Assembly (NCBI GenBank): GCA_039810085.1
Contig: JBDHWG010000016.1
Location: 1-64,000, forward strand
DNA length: 64,000 nt
Direction: 5' to 3'
Source: JBDHWG01 sp039810085
GTDB taxonomy: Bacteria > Chloroflexota > Anaerolineae > Epilineales > JAHCIE01
Shown: positions 10,097 to 20,775 of the stretch, piece after piece
How positions within the stretch are numbered: the first letter of the stretch is position 1
Layout of the letters: each line of letters begins with the position of its first letter
Position numbers and translations under genes: made by a program
Notes under the pieces: model-generated
Told to the model about the DNA's origin: nothing
Database searches by the model: none
What the model saw: the letters and a program-made list of their open reading frames with translations, nothing else

Positions 10097-13000
10097 TTAC
10101 CGACCCGGCCGGATTGGGCCGCGTGACGTGCGCTGCGGACCAACCTCGACGCTCAGCGGCCCTTGCGTGCCGATCACCTGACCTTCGTCGCCAAGCACCT
10201 CGAGGCGGTAGTACCACGTGCCCGGCCGCGCGGCTCGGTCCGTCCACTGGTACAGGCTGCCAGCGCCGCCAAGCCCCTGGCTGCGGATGACGTCGCCCAC
10301 CGGGCGGTAGCCGTCGTCAGCATGGACGCTGCGCAGGAGGCGGAAGCCTGTCACGCCCGCCTCAGCCGCCGTCGCCCACTCGACCACCACGCCATCCTCA
10401 ACACTCGCCGTGAACGACATCACCTGAACCGCCGTCGGCGTCTGCTTGAGCTGGTCGAAGAAGTTCGCCACCGCCGAGCCGTTGGACGGAACCGTCACCG
10501 ACACGGTGTTTGGCGTGACGCTTTGGAAGCCGACTGGGTCGGTCTCGATCACCTTGTAGTTGCCCGGTGTGACGCCGAGGAACTGATACGTTCCGTCGGG
10601 CAGAGTCGTCGTCACCCGGAGCTGCTGGTTGGTGATGGGGTCCACGAGCTGGATGGTCACGCCGCCGATCCCGACTTCGCCTGGGTTGAGCTGGCCGTTC
10701 GCGTTGAGATCGTTGACCACGATGCCCGAGATAACGCCCTTCACCCAGTTGAAGAAGTTGGCCGACGCCGAGCCGCCCGAGGGCACGGTCACGTTCACCG
10801 ACGACGCCGACGTGTTTACCATCGGAGAGGCCACAGTCTCCGACACGGTGTAGTTGCCGGGCGCAACGTTCGTGAACACGTATGTTCCGTCCGCCGCCGT
10901 CGTCGTCGTCCCGATGACCTGGCCGCCCGGGTTCGTTGACAACTGGATGACCACGCCACCCAGTGGCGGCTCACCCGCGTCCAGCGTCCCGTTGCCGTTC
11001 AGGTCGTTGAACTTGATGCCGGACACCGTTCCGTTCTGGCGAATGCCGAAGTTGGCGTAGCCAGCGCCGCCCGGCGGCACGGCAACCGGCGCCGTCGTCG
11101 GCGTCGTGTTGCCGTAGCCCGTCGGCACGGTCTCGACGACGTTATAGTTGCCCGGTGGCACACTCGTGAAGATGTAGTAGCCGTCCACGGCGGTCGTCGT
11201 GGTCGCGACAACCTGGTTCGTTTGGGTATTGACGAGCTGGATGGGCACGCCGCCCACCCCCAGCTCACCCGCGTCCTGCGTCCCGTTGCCGCTCAGGTCG
11301 TTGAACACGATGCCGCTCACCGAGCCGACCTGCTGGTCGGCGAAGTTGGCGATGCCCACACCGCCCGGCGGCAGCACGACGGGCACGTTGTTGGACGACG
11401 TGCTGACGAAGCCGACGGGGTCGGTCTCCTTGACGAGGTACGTACCCGCCAGCACCGCCGTGAAGGCGTAGGAGCCGTCCGGCGCCGTCTGTGTTGTGCC
11501 AAGCAGGACGTCATCGCCGGTATTGAGCGCGTTGTCCGCGCCAGCGCCGTAAAGCCCAATCGTTACGCCACTCAGGCCCGTCTCGCCGGGGTCGGCCGCG
11601 CCGTTCCCATTGAGGTCGTTCGTGACCACACCGACAACCGAGGCCAGCTGCCGGTCGCCGAAGTTGGCGTAGCCGACACCGTTCGCCGGCACCGAGACGA
11701 GGACATCGTTCGGCGTCGTGCTGGCGTAGCCGGTTGGGTCGGTTTCGCGCACGTCGTAGATGCCCGGCGTCACGCTCGTGAAGCTGTAGTTCCCGTTGGC
11801 GTCCGTCGTCTTGGTCGCAATGATAGTGATGCCATCGACCGGGTTGACCAACTGGACGGTGACACCCGCGAGACCCGCCTCACCTGGATCCTGAACGCCG
11901 TTCCCGTTGACGTCGTTGTAGACGGTTCCCTTAATGGTGGCAGTCTGCTGGTTGCCGAAGTCGGCGCTCGCCGCCCCGCCCGCCGGCACGCTCACGGGCG
12001 CCGTCGTCGGGGTCGTCGGCGCGAAGCCGCTCGGCGTCGTCTCCTTCACAACGTACGGCCCGGGGTTCACGAGGCCGAAGCTGTAGTAGCCGTTGGCGTT
12101 CGTCGTCGTCGTCGCGATCACAGCGTTGGTCGTGCTGTTGACGAGCTGCACGGTCACGCCCTGGATGCCAGGCTCGGCCGCCTGCTGCGTGCCGTCGCCG
12201 TTGAGGTCGTTGTAGACCGTCCCGTTGACGGTTCCCTGCTGCTGGTTGCCGAAGTCGGCGATGGCCGTCCCGCCGGCCGGCGTCGTCAGCGTCACCGGGT
12301 TCGGCGTCGTGTTCGTGAAGCCGGACGGGAGCACTTCCTTAACGACATACGGTCCGGGGACCAGGCCGGTGAAGCTGTAGCCGCCGCCCGGGTTCGTCAG
12401 CGTGGTGGCGATCACCGTCCCGGTGCTCGGGTTGATGAGCTGCACTGTCACGCCACCCATGCCCGGCTCGCCTGCATCGCGCCCGCCGTCGCCGTTCAGG
12501 TCGTCGTAGACCGTGCCGGTGATGGCTGCGGGCAGCGGCGGAGTCGTCGGGGTGGGCGTCGGCGTCGGCTGAGCGAGGCCGAAGTTGACCGTCTGAGTGC
12601 CGCCCGCTGGCAGGCTCAGCACCTGGTTGACCGGCGTCGTGTGGACGTAGCTCGGCGGAACGGTCTCGCGCACCTGGTAGGTGCCGGGCGGCTGGTTGTA
12701 GAAGCCGTAGTTGCCCGCCGGGTCTGTCGTCGTCGTCGTTACCAACACGTCATCGGGGGTGTTGAAGACACCGTCGGGGCCGGCCTGGTACAGACCGACG
12801 ACGACGCCGGGGATGCCGGTCTCACCCGGCTCCTGCGTCCCGTTCGCGTTGGGGTCGTTGAACACCGTGCCCTTGATCGTGCCGCTGTTGGTGGGCGTCG
12901 TCGGTGTCGGCGTGGGCGTCGCCGTCCCGGGCAAGGCCACGCCGAAGTTCGCCGTCGCCGCACCGTTGGCCGGCACATTCACACCGACCGCCACCGGCGT

Positions 13001-16000
13001 GGTGTTGGTGTAGCCAGACGGCGTTGTCACCTGGACGGTGTACGGGCCGGGCGCCAGGTTCGGGATGCTGTACGAGCCGTTCGGGCCGGTGGTCGTTGAG
13101 CCGACCGGCACGTTATTTGGCCCGTAGAGGGTGATGGTGACGTTGGGCACGCCCTGCTCACCGCCGTCCTGGATGCCGTTGTGGTTGGGGTCGTTGAACA
13201 CCACACCCTGAACGGAGCCAAGTCCCGGCGCCACGGTGATGATCGCCGTCGGTGTGGGTGTCACGGTCGGCGTAGCCGTGGCGTTCTGCGCTAGCTCGAA
13301 GTCACGCCCCGTGACTATCTGCCCCGACGCCAGGCTTACCGTGATCAGGTTCGGGTTCCCGCCGTCGGCGTCCGATACCGTGGTGTAGCCGACGGGGGTC
13401 GTCGTCGTCACCTGGTAGACGCCGGCCGGCAGGTTCGTGAAGCTGTAGTTGCCCTGCCCGTCGGTGGTCGTGGCGCCAACGACCGTGTTGGTGGCCGTGT
13501 TAACCAGCGACACGGGAACGTTCGCCACGCCCGGCTCGCCCGCGTTACACTGACCGTTCGCGTCGCCCACGCACACCTTGCCGCTGATACTGCCGACCTG
13601 GGTGGCGTAGCCGAAGTTCTTCTGGGTCTGGTTGGCGTTGACGCCGGTGACCGTGTACGTTCCGGGCGGGATCGGTGTGGGGGCCGTCTGCGTCCACGGG
13701 GAACCGGCCGACGGCAGCGTCGCCGAGTCGGACGAAATGGTGACGTTGCTCCCGGCGGGGATGCCGCCAATGAGGTAGTTGCCATTGTTATCCGTTGGTA
13801 TCGTGAACACGAAGTCCGGTATGGTGTCGCCGTTCGTGTCTACGCTGGCGCGCACGGTCACACCGGGGATACCAGGCTCGCCGCCGTTGATCGCCCCGTT
13901 CTTGTCGGCGTCGTTCCACACTGTTCCACTGACCGTGTAGGTGACGGCGTTGGGCGCGCGGTAGCCGAAGTCCTCGGTTAGAACCTGGTTGCCGCCGCTG
14001 ATGGTCGCCGTCCCCTTGTTGTCGCACGTCGAGCAGGTCACGCCCGGCTGGTCCGGATCGGCCGTCTGCACCCAGCCAGCCGGGATCGTCGTCGTGTCGA
14101 TGACGACAGTGTACGTCCCGTCGGCCAGACCCTTGAACAGGTACTTGCCCTGAGCGTCCGTGCTGGTCGCGCGGATGGTGGTGTTGGTCGCGTCCTTGAG
14201 CAGGACGGTCACGTTCGGGATGCCCGGCTCACCCACGTTCTGGACGCCGTTGCCGTTGACGTCGTTGAACACGGTGTCGCCGATGGTCCCGTTGTAGGCG
14301 AAGCCGAAGTCGTCGGTCGTCACCACGTCGCCCGGCGTCACCGTATTGGTGTAGCTGCCGCCGGGCGGCCCGCTGAGGTAGCTGCCCGACACCGCGTTCG
14401 GGTTGACCTTGACCGTGTACGTCCCGGGCGCCACGATGAACTCGTAGTACCCGTTCGTGGTCGTGGTCGTCGTCGCGATCTGGACGTTGTTCGCGTCGAA
14501 GAGCTGCACCTGGACGCCGATGATGCCCGGCTCGCCCGGATCCTGCGTGCCGTTGGCGTTCAGGTCGCGGAAGACCGTGTCACCCAGGGTGGCGGCTGCC
14601 GCGAAACCGAAGTCCGCGGTCAGGTCCGAGCCTTTGGGCTGGAGGGTGATGGCCTTGGTCTCGCCCGTCGTCGCCACCATGTTGAACAGGTTGGGGTTCG
14701 ACGGGTTCGGAACCGTCTGGTCCTCAACTTCAACCACGTACTTGCCCGGCGGCAGGTTCGTGAACAGGTAGTTGCCGTTGGCGTCGGTGATGGCCGCCGC
14801 GAGTTGAGGCTCGTTCGGATCGACGACGCCGTTGCCGTTGTTGTCCTGGAACAGGTCCACGACGGCATTGGGCACGCCCGGCTCACCGGGGTCCTGCGTC
14901 TTGTTGAAGTTGTTGTCGTAGTAGACCGTGTCGCCAATCGAACCGCCCCAGTTGTAGCCAAAGTCGGCGGTCAGGATGTTCTGACCCGGCGTGGTCATGG
15001 TCACCGGCCGCGGGTTGACGGTGCCGGTTGTTGGGTTCATCGCCGCGCCGATGGTTGTAGCGCCGCCCTCCGGCGTCGTGACGCTGCTGTTCTCGTCAAC
15101 CTGCACCAGGTACTTGCCCGGCACGAGTCCGGTGAACAGATACTTGCCGTTGGCGTCGGTCGTCGCCTGCTGCACGACCACGTCGCCAGCGTCGAGCGTG
15201 CCGTCGCCGTTGATGTCCCTGTACAGGGTGACGTCCACGTTGGGCAGGCCCGGCTCGCCCGCATCCTGCGCGCCGCTGTTGTTCGAGTCGAGCCACACCG
15301 TATCGCCGATGGCGCCGGCGCCTGGCGGCTCGAGGCCAAAGTCGGCGTTCAGGAAGTTCTCGGCTGGCGCGAGCAGGTGCGCAATGACTGTCGGCGTCGT
15401 CGGGATATAGCCCGTCGGGGCCGTCGTCGAGTCGTAGCTCACCGTGTAGTTGCCCGAGTTGAGCAGCGGGAAGAGGTACTTCCCATTCTGGTCGGTCGTC
15501 GTCGTACACGGCGCGCAGTTCGGGCCGTTCAGGATGACCGTGACGTTCGGAATACCCGGCTCACCGGCATCCTGGACACCGTTCCCGTTCAGGTCCGCCC
15601 ACACCGTGTCGCCAATGCTGCCGGCGCCGCCGGACGCGCCCTGAACTCTGGTCTGAACAATGTTACTCGGCGTCGTCGGGAAGGTCGCCGCATCGGCCAT
15701 GACACCCTGGTTCGTGATGGGTGAGATGATCGGGTTACTGCCCGACTGCTGCACCTGGAACTTCAGGGGCGGCGTGACGAGCAGGGTCTCCGACGTCGCC
15801 TGGGCGAAGCTGCCCGTTGGCAGCGGCGTGCCGCTGAAGCTAATCTGGCGCGGCACGGAGCTCGCCGGCTGCGAGACGTTATAGACGTAGGTGAAGGTGG
15901 CCGGGTTGCCGGGTGACACCGTTACGGGGCCAGCCGGTGTCGGTCCGCTCGCCAAGCTCACCGTGACGTCGTTCGCGGTCGTCACGGTCAGGCTCGGCGG

Positions 16001-19000
16001 CGCGGTCACATTGTTGATGGCCCCGTTCGTAGCGTTCACCGTCATCGTGACCTTGATCTGGCCCGGCGTGGTCTGCAGATATGGCGTCGCCTGCAACGTC
16101 GTGACAGTGGAGACGGTGGGACCAGGATTCAGCGACCAGTTGACGACAAGCGTCGGCTTCGTCACACTGTTGTCGGTGTCATCCTTGGTCGCGTACTTGG
16201 CGTCTTCCTTGTTGGCGCCCGTGGAGATGATGCCCAGGCCGTCATTGGGCGCGCCGTTGGTAATCCAGTTCTGGACGAGCGCCGTAACGTCGCGCGTCAC
16301 GTTCCCCTTCGGGGATGGTGGCACGATTGTCGCGTAGATCGTCCCGTCGTAGTCCGACGCGCTGAACGCGCTGCCGCCAGCCCACGGAGCCACGCCATCG
16401 CGTGTGTTCCAGGTCGCGCCGGTCTCGGTCCACGGCGTCAGCAGGCGGTGGATCTCATCCACGTGGTCGAGCTTGTTGCGGTCAGACGTGATATCGAGCG
16501 TCAGGGAGGCGCTGTTGATGGTCGCCCCGGCCGGAATGCTGCTCAGGTCGAACTGGACCAGGCTGTAGCTGGTGTAGTTCGTACTGTTGTTCTGGCCCGG
16601 GTTGGTGTTCATCTCCTTGTTCGTGCCATAGTTGTTGTTCGCGTTGCTCTTGTCGACGTAGGTATCGGCCGACGAGATGAGCACGGCGCCACCGGGCGGG
16701 CTACTACACCCGCCGGGCGTCGGCACGAGGTATGTCCCGGTCAGCGTGGGGCGGTAGGCCGAGTTCGACGCTTCGCCGCTGTAATACTTGGCGTCGCCGC
16801 TATCCTTACCTGTCGACACCAGCACGAAGCCGTTGTTCGTTACGCCGCCGTTCACCCAGTCATTGACCGCCGAGGTGACGCTCGCGGTTGTGGGCTTGTT
16901 GCTTGTCTTGGGAACGAGGGTCCCCAGGACGCCCGAGTAGTAGTCGGCGCTGCTGAACGCACCGGCCGCCCAGCTGTCGGTGCAGTTGGGCGCGTTCCAT
17001 GTCGCGCCGCTGCCGTTGGCGACACTGCACGTCTGGTTATTCGCCGTGCCGGCCGTCCACGGCGTCTTCATTTCATGGACCTGGTCGAAGTGATCTTTCG
17101 ACCGCGCGGCTTGCGTCGTGAGCTGCAAGGTGGCGGTGCTGATGGTTACGCCCGCCGGGATGCCGCTGACGTCGAACTTCAGCAGCGAGGACTTGAAGTA
17201 CTTGTCCGACGGGTTCGTGAAGAGCAGCGGGTTGCCGCCGTTGCTCTTGTCCGCCTCTTTCTTGGAAATCCACGTGTCCGCGACGAGCGGCGCCGTGAAC
17301 GGCACCGGACACAGCGCGGCGCCACCACCGGAGGTATAGCCGGGGCTGCCAGGCAGGTTGTCGCCGAGCGGCCAGACCACCTGGTTGTTCACGCCGTCGT
17401 AGTAACCGCCGGCGTTGGCGCTGCCCTGGACGTACGTCGATCCGGCCGGAATCGTGTCCGTCACGATGCCGCCGGTCATGAGCTGCGGACCGGGGTTGTA
17501 GGGATACAGCGCGTAGTTGAGGATCGTCCCCAACGGCACCGGCCCGGTCTGGTCCACCGTCTTAGTCAGATAGCGTGTGAACGGGAAGTCCGCGTTGGTC
17601 ACGACCTGGCCGGATGCCAGCGGCACGTTGATGTTGCTGACCTGGGGCGTCGTGCCGAAGGGAATGCCGCTCTGGTTCGGGTTGATGCTGACGATGTAGT
17701 TGCCCGGCAGCAGGTTCGAGAACGTGTAGAAGCCACTGACGGTCGTATTGGGGTTGACCGCAGTTGTCTGGCTGCCGACGTACTCATTCGGGTCAGGCTG
17801 GCCGTTGCCGTTGGTGTCCCGATACAGGTCCACGACGACGTTGTTGATGCCGGTGTCCGCCGCCGTACACAGACCATCGCGGTTGTCGTCGAAGCAGACC
17901 TGGTCGCCAATCGAGGCAGGGGTTGCGCCGATAAAGCCGAAGTCGGCGTTGGTGACGCTGCCGGCCAGGTTCGGTACCACAAACGGATCGGCCGTCGTTG
18001 CCGCCGGTGCGTTCGGCGCGAAGTAGGTCGTCAACGCGCTCTGCGTCTTGTCGACGTTGACGATGTAGCTCAACCCCGTCGCCAGGCCGCTGAAGCCGTA
18101 GATACCGCTGCCGTTCGTCGTCGCCGAGGCGATCTTGGGGTCGCCTGCGTCGATAGTCCCGTTGTTGTTGTTGTCGGCATACAGGTCCACGGTGACGCCG
18201 GAGATGCCCGGCTCGCCGCCATCCTGGACCTGGTTGTTGTTGGCGTCCTTCCACACGGTGTCGCCGATGGAGCCATTGCCGCCCGGCTTGTAGCCAAAGT
18301 CGGCGGTGAGGAACTGGTCGCCGTTCTGCACCGTGACCGTCAGCGGGTTCGGTGAGGTTGTCGCGGTATAGCCGGCCGGTATGCCACCGCTCCCCGCCGC
18401 AGGCGGAGCGACGCAGTATGTGCCAGCCGGCACGCCCGCGAACAGGTACTTGCCGCTGGCGTCGGTCGTCTGGCTACCGTACAGCGAGTTCGACGGCGGG
18501 CAGGCGCCGGTGTACAGGTTCACCGTCACGCCGGGGATGCCCGGCTCGGTGTTCGCGTCTTGCGTGCCGTCGCCATTCCAGTCGCGGAAGATGGTGTCGC
18601 CAATGGTCGCGCCCGCGACGTTCACGCAGGCCACCTGGCCGCTAGTAACGACGCTGTAGGCGTCCGAGTTGAACATGTTGCAGTACTGCCCGGCGGGCGT
18701 CGTGGCCGACACTTTCGCCGTGAAAACCAGGAACAGGTCCTGCCCGGCATTGATGGACGAGTTCACGGTAAAGACAGGCTGCTGCGGGTTTGACGCGGCC
18801 ACCGTCGTCAGGGCGGTGGCGACGGCGCCGTTCACCATGACGCTGTCGAGGCTCTGGTAGGTGAAGCCGCTCGGCAGGAAGTCCGACACCGTCACGGGGG
18901 TATTACTCGCCGCCGAGCCGATGTTCGACACCTGGATCTGGTACTGCACCGTCCCGCCTGGCTGGACGCTTGGGAGCTGTCCGACCGGGGCCGTCGGCTG

Positions 19001-20677
19001 CAAGACGGTCTTCGACTGCTGGATGATCGGCACATTGCCCTGGGGCGTGCCTTCAAAGGTACACTGCTTGGTGTAGTCCGTGCCCGCAGCGACGCACATC
19101 GTATTGACCGCGACGCCGCTCGACGTGCTCTTGACCGTGACGGTGGCGTTCCACTTCTGCGCCGGCGCAAGCGTCCCGATGTTCCACGTCAGCGGGTTGG
19201 TGCTGTTTGGAGTCGGGTTGGCGCTGATGTAGGTCACACCGCTCGGCATCTGGTCGGTCACGACGACGTTGTTAAGCGTCTGCGCCGTCATGTTGATGAC
19301 GGTCAGGTTGTAGTTGAACTGGCCCGTACCGACCGTCGTGCTGGCCTGCTTGTCGGTGTAGACGCAGGCGTTCTGGGCGACGGTGGTCGGCTCGTAGTAG
19401 CGCCAGAGGTGGTCCTTGCCGTTGCTGGTCGCCGCCGCGTCGCCGCCGAAGGTGTCCGCGTTGAAGTTGACGGTACACTGGCCGTTCTGGAGCTGCGGGT
19501 CAGCATAGAGCTTGACCTTGACCCACACGTACTCAGGCTTGTTGAGTGTCGTCTCGCCCAGGCTCCAGCGAACGGTCTTGGGGCTGGTGGTGTCTGTCTG
19601 AGACGTCGTGACGGGCAGTGGGTTGGCCGGGCTAAGCGCGTAGCCAATATTCCCCGCCGGCTTCACGGCGTAGCCCAGCGTATTGTCGGTGCGGCCCGGC
19701 TGGTCGAACGAGGCGTCGCTGCCCGGATACTGGATGCGCTTCCACGGCCCGACCACAATCGAGTTCTTCATGCGGTTCGGGTCGTTGGGATGCGTGTCCC
19801 AGTAGTCCTTGTCGAAGCTCCAGGCGTAGCCGCTCTGTGGGCCGGCCACGCCGCCCGCCATGCCCCACGGCGAGTTGCCGCGGCCGTTGGGGTCGACGAT
19901 GGGCGCCGTCGGCGCCTTGATGCCGAAGGCGTAGAGCTGCATGGCATCCCACTTGTTGAAGGGCACCACAACCTCGCCTCGGTTGTTGGTGATGCTCGTC
20001 CCCAGCGGCGGGTTAGAGTTCACCCAGGTCTGCCACGCTGTGGTGGGGTCGGTCGAGTAGAAGATGCCTGTGTCGCCGTAGAGACCGGCCAGGGTCCCCA
20101 GGTGAAGCCCGGTCGAGTTCACCGTCGGGCTTGTGATGCCGGTGATGCTCGGCCCAAGCGTCAGCCCGATGAGCGCCGCTGTGCTGGCGGGCGAGATCGG
20201 GCCGTAGCCCAGCGGGTCGAGGGCCGGGCCTTTCATCGGCGCGAACTGTAGATTTCCGTTCGCATCCGGCCGCATATAGGCGGCATCGATGACCTGCGCC
20301 TGGTTGGGAACGTAGAAGTCCACGTACCCACCGGCGCCGGTCGCCGTCCCGTTCGTGGGCGTGACCTTGATAATCATGCCCACCTCGTCGCCGGTTCGGA
20401 GGAGCGGGGTGCTGCCCGCCTGGGCGCGCTGGTTGATCAGCGCCACGGTCTGGGCGTCGTAGTCGACCGACGTCATGACCGTGTCGAGGTTGTGCGCGTC
20501 CGCCTCGGGCACGGGCACGTCTAAGAATATCTGGACAATGGGCACAATTGGCTGCAGGACCACCGCCGTGATGACTGCGAAGGCCAGGATCGCCTGCAAG
20601 CGCCGTGACCGCCGTCGCGTGGGGCGGGTCAACGACAACACAAAAGCCGAAAGCCAACGCCTGGTTTCCGGGAACAT
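10097..20677 (-). CDS. Giant SdrD-B repeat exported protein 2 with DNRLRE/CBM96-like pair
   Basis: 3526 residues; ATG 20677 follows GGGGGGAGT. A basic N-terminus and hydrophobic segment (about 28-50) precede an N-terminal domain shared with giant 1, starting at AHNLDTVM. DUF11-like domains follow, then SdrD-B 1-3 (about 686-1050), another DUF11-like domain, two DNRLRE/CBM96-like domains (about 1125-1515), SdrD-B 4-19 (about 1680-3415), and a C-terminal FN3-like module (about 3416-3526) ending in a basic tail. SdrD-B domains carry D-x-N-x-N-G-x-x-D-x-GE calcium loops. Three T/P linkers fall after domains 10-12. No LPXTG motif is present. The role is inferred: extracellular adhesin or surface fibre, with the DNRLRE pair as a possible carbohydrate binder. 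The gene starts 98 bp after giant 3 and may share its transcript. Confidence 0.9.
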   Translation of the reverse strand: MFPETRRWLSAFVLSLTRPTRRRSRRLQAILAFAVITAVVLQPIVPIVQIFLDVPVPEADAHNLDTVMTSVDYDAQTVALINQRAQAGSTPLLRTGDEVGMIIKVTPTNGTATGAGGYVDFYVPNQAQVIDAAYMRPDANGNLQFAPMKGPALDPLGYGPISPASTAALIGLTLGPSITGITSPTVNSTGLHLGTLAGLYGDTGIFYSTDPTTAWQTWVNSNPPLGTSITNNRGEVVVPFNKWDAMQLYAFGIKAPTAPIVDPNGRGNSPWGMAGGVAGPQSGYAWSFDKDYWDTHPNDPNRMKNSIVVGPWKRIQYPGSDASFDQPGRTDNTLGYAVKPAGNIGYALSPANPLPVTTSQTDTTSPKTVRWSLGETTLNKPEYVWVKVKLYADPQLQNGQCTVNFNADTFGGDAAATSNGKDHLWRYYEPTTVAQNACVYTDKQASTTVGTGQFNYNLTVINMTAQTLNNVVVTDQMPSGVTYISANPTPNSTNPLTWNIGTLAPAQKWNATVTVKSTSSGVAVNTMCVAAGTDYTKQCTFEGTPQGNVPIIQQSKTVLQPTAPVGQLPSVQPGGTVQYQIQVSNIGSAASNTPVTVSDFLPSGFTYQSLDSVMVNGAVATALTTVAASNPQQPVFTVNSSINAGQDLFLVFTAKVSATTPAGQYCNMFNSDAYSVVTSGQVACVNVAGATIGDTIFRDWNGDGTQDANTEPGIPGVTVNLYTGACPPSNSLYGSQTTDASGKYLFAGVPAGTYCVAPPAAGSGGIPAGYTATTSPNPLTVTVQNGDQFLTADFGYKPGGNGSIGDTVWKDANNNQVQDGGEPGISGVTVDLYADNNNNGTIDAGDPKIASATTNGSGIYGFSGLATGLSYIVNVDKTQSALTTYFAPNAPAATTADPFVVPNLAGSVTNADFGFIGATPASIGDQVCFDDNRDGLCTAADTGINNVVVDLYRDTNGNGQPDPNEYVGSQTTAVNPNTTVSGFYTFSNLLPGNYIVSINPNQSGIPFGTTPQVSNINVPLASGQVVTNADFPFTRYLTKTVDQTGPVPLGTILNYALYPYNPGPQLMTGGIVTDTIPAGSTYVQGSANAGGYYDGVNNQVVWPLGDNLPGSPGYTSGGGAALCPVPFTAPLVADTWISKKEADKSNGGNPLLFTNPSDKYFKSSLLKFDVSGIPAGVTISTATLQLTTQAARSKDHFDQVHEMKTPWTAGTANNQTCSVANGSGATWNAPNCTDSWAAGAFSSADYYSGVLGTLVPKTSNKPTTASVTSAVNDWVNGGVTNNGFVLVSTGKDSGDAKYYSGEASNSAYRPTLTGTYLVPTPGGCSSPPGGAVLISSADTYVDKSNANNNYGTNKEMNTNPGQNNSTNYTSYSLVQFDLSSIPAGATINSASLTLDITSDRNKLDHVDEIHRLLTPWTETGATWNTRDGVAPWAGGSAFSASDYDGTIYATIVPPSPKGNVTRDVTALVQNWITNGAPNDGLGIISTGANKEDAKYATKDDTDNSVTKPTLVVNWSLNPGPTVSTVTTLQATPYLQTTPGQIKVTMTVNATNGAINNVTAPPSLTVTTANDVTVSLASGPTPAGPVTVSPGNPATFTYVYNVSQPASSVPRQISFSGTPLPTGSFAQATSETLLVTPPLKFQVQQSGSNPIISPITNQGVMADAATFPTTPSNIVQTRVQGASGGAGSIGDTVWADLNGNGVQDAGEPGIPNVTVILNGPNCAPCTTTTDQNGKYLFPLLNSGNYTVSYDSTTAPTGYIPTTPTVIAHLLAPAENFLNADFGLEPPGAGAIGDTVWLDSNNSGAQDAGEPGLPNVDVTLYRDINGDGTLDAGDVVVQQATTDANGKYLFTGLVPGKYLVQVDENSSVTTPEGGATTIGAAMNPTTGTVNPRPVTMTTPGQNILTADFGYNWGGSIGDTVYYDNNFNKTQDPGEPGVPNAVVDLFQDNNGNGVVDPNEPQLAAAITDANGNYLFTNLPPGKYVVEVEDQTVPNPSNPNLFNMVATTGETKAITLQPKGSDLTADFGFAAAATLGDTVFRDLNANGTQDPGEPGIIGVQVQLFDANNVQIATTTTTTNGYYEFIVAPGTYTVKVNPNAVSGSYLSGPPGGSYTNTVTPGDVVTTDDFGFAYNGTIGDTVFNDVNGNGVQNVGEPGIPNVTVLLKDATNTTIRATSTDAQGKYLFKGLADGTYTVVIDTTTIPAGWVQTADPDQPGVTCSTCDNKGTATISGGNQVLTEDFGYRAPNAVTYTVSGTVWNDADKNGAINGGEPGIPGVTVRASVDTNGDTIPDFVFTIPTDNNGNYLIGGIPAGSNVTISSDSATLPSAGSPWTQTAPTPIPPGTYTVTGVNANQTQKNFGYATQVGSISGKVCVGDANGQCNAGEPGVANVPVSLVNTATNTVVGATTTDGQGNYSFTNLPAGVYQVTTTTPVGYTTVSDADGGNPNLITVSLASGQIVTGRDFELAQNATATPTVTPTPTAIITVAPGLGSVQGVVFNDPNHNGIQDGGEQGVPNVTITLYGPNNVPVGSTTTGPNGSYSIPNLAPGPYTVQVTTPSGYTNTTPVAVGVNVPANGAATANFGVALPGTATPTPTPTTPTNSGTIKGTVFNDPNANGTQEPGETGIPGVVVGLYQAGPDGVFNTPDDVLVTTTTTDPAGNYGFYNQPPGTYQVRETVPPSYVHTTPVNQVLSLPAGGTQTVNFGLAQPTPTPTPTTPPLPAAITGTVYDDLNGDGGRDAGEPGMGGVTVQLINPSTGTVIATTLTNPGGGYSFTGLVPGPYVVKEVLPSGFTNTTPNPVTLTTPAGGTAIADFGNQQQGTVNGTVYNDLNGDGTQQAAEPGIQGVTVQLVNSTTNAVIATTTTNANGYYSFGLVNPGPYVVKETTPSGFAPTTPTTAPVSVPAGGAASADFGNQQTATIKGTVYNDVNGNGVQDPGEAGLAGVTVQLVNPVDGITIIATKTTDANGNYSFTSVTPGIYDVRETDPTGYASTTPNDVLVSVPANGVGYANFGDRQLASVVGVVTNDLNGNGAADPGETGLSGVTIGLYGAGADNALNTGDDVLLGTTQTAPDGSYAFTAVLAGTYLVKETDPVGFVSTSSNNVPVVLPPGGVGIANFADQQVGSVSGIVFNDLSGNGTQDAGELGVGGVPIQLVNTQTNQVVATTTTAVDGYYIFTSVPPGNYNVVETVPTGYGNTTPTTAPVAVPPGGAGYANFGIRQNGTVSGIKFNDLNGNGTLDAGEPPLGGVVIQLSTNPGGQVIGTTTTAADGTYVFTNVAPGNYTVSETVASPMVNTSASSVNVTVPSGGSASANFFNWVKGVISGIVVNDLNANGQLNPGEVGIGGVTIQLVDPITNQQLRVTTTLPDGTYQFLGVTPGNYKVIETDPVGFQSVTPNTVSVTVPSNGSAVANFFDQLKQTPTAVQVMSFTASVEDGVVVEWATAAEAGVTGFRLLRSVHADDGYRPVGDVIRSQGLGGAGSLYQWTDRAARPGTWYYRLEVLGDEGQVIGTQGPLSVEVGPQRTSRGPIRPGR

Positions 20678-20722
20678 ACTCCCCCCAATCTAGAATTGAA
20701 GAGCTACGACATCACAGCGCCA

Positions 20723-20763
20723 GGGCGCAGGGATGGATTTGGAAGTCTGCCATCCCTGCGCCC
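20723..20763 (-). terminator. Hairpin between giants 3 and 2
   Basis: A perfect 14-bp stem, GGGCGCAGGGATGG with CCATCCCTGCGCCC, and a 13-nt loop lie in the 98-bp gap after the giant 3 stop. There is no T-run after it on the minus strand, so it may only weaken read-through into giant 2 or protect the 3' end. No clear promoter for giant 2 is visible in this gap. Confidence 0.5.
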
Positions 20764-20775
20764 CAAAGCTGACTC

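Noticed and set aside
11222..18355. Long plus-strand open frames (625 and 635 codons) opposite giant 2
   Set aside because: Arg-rich low-complexity shadows of the repeated giant gene; no domains or ribosome binding sites.
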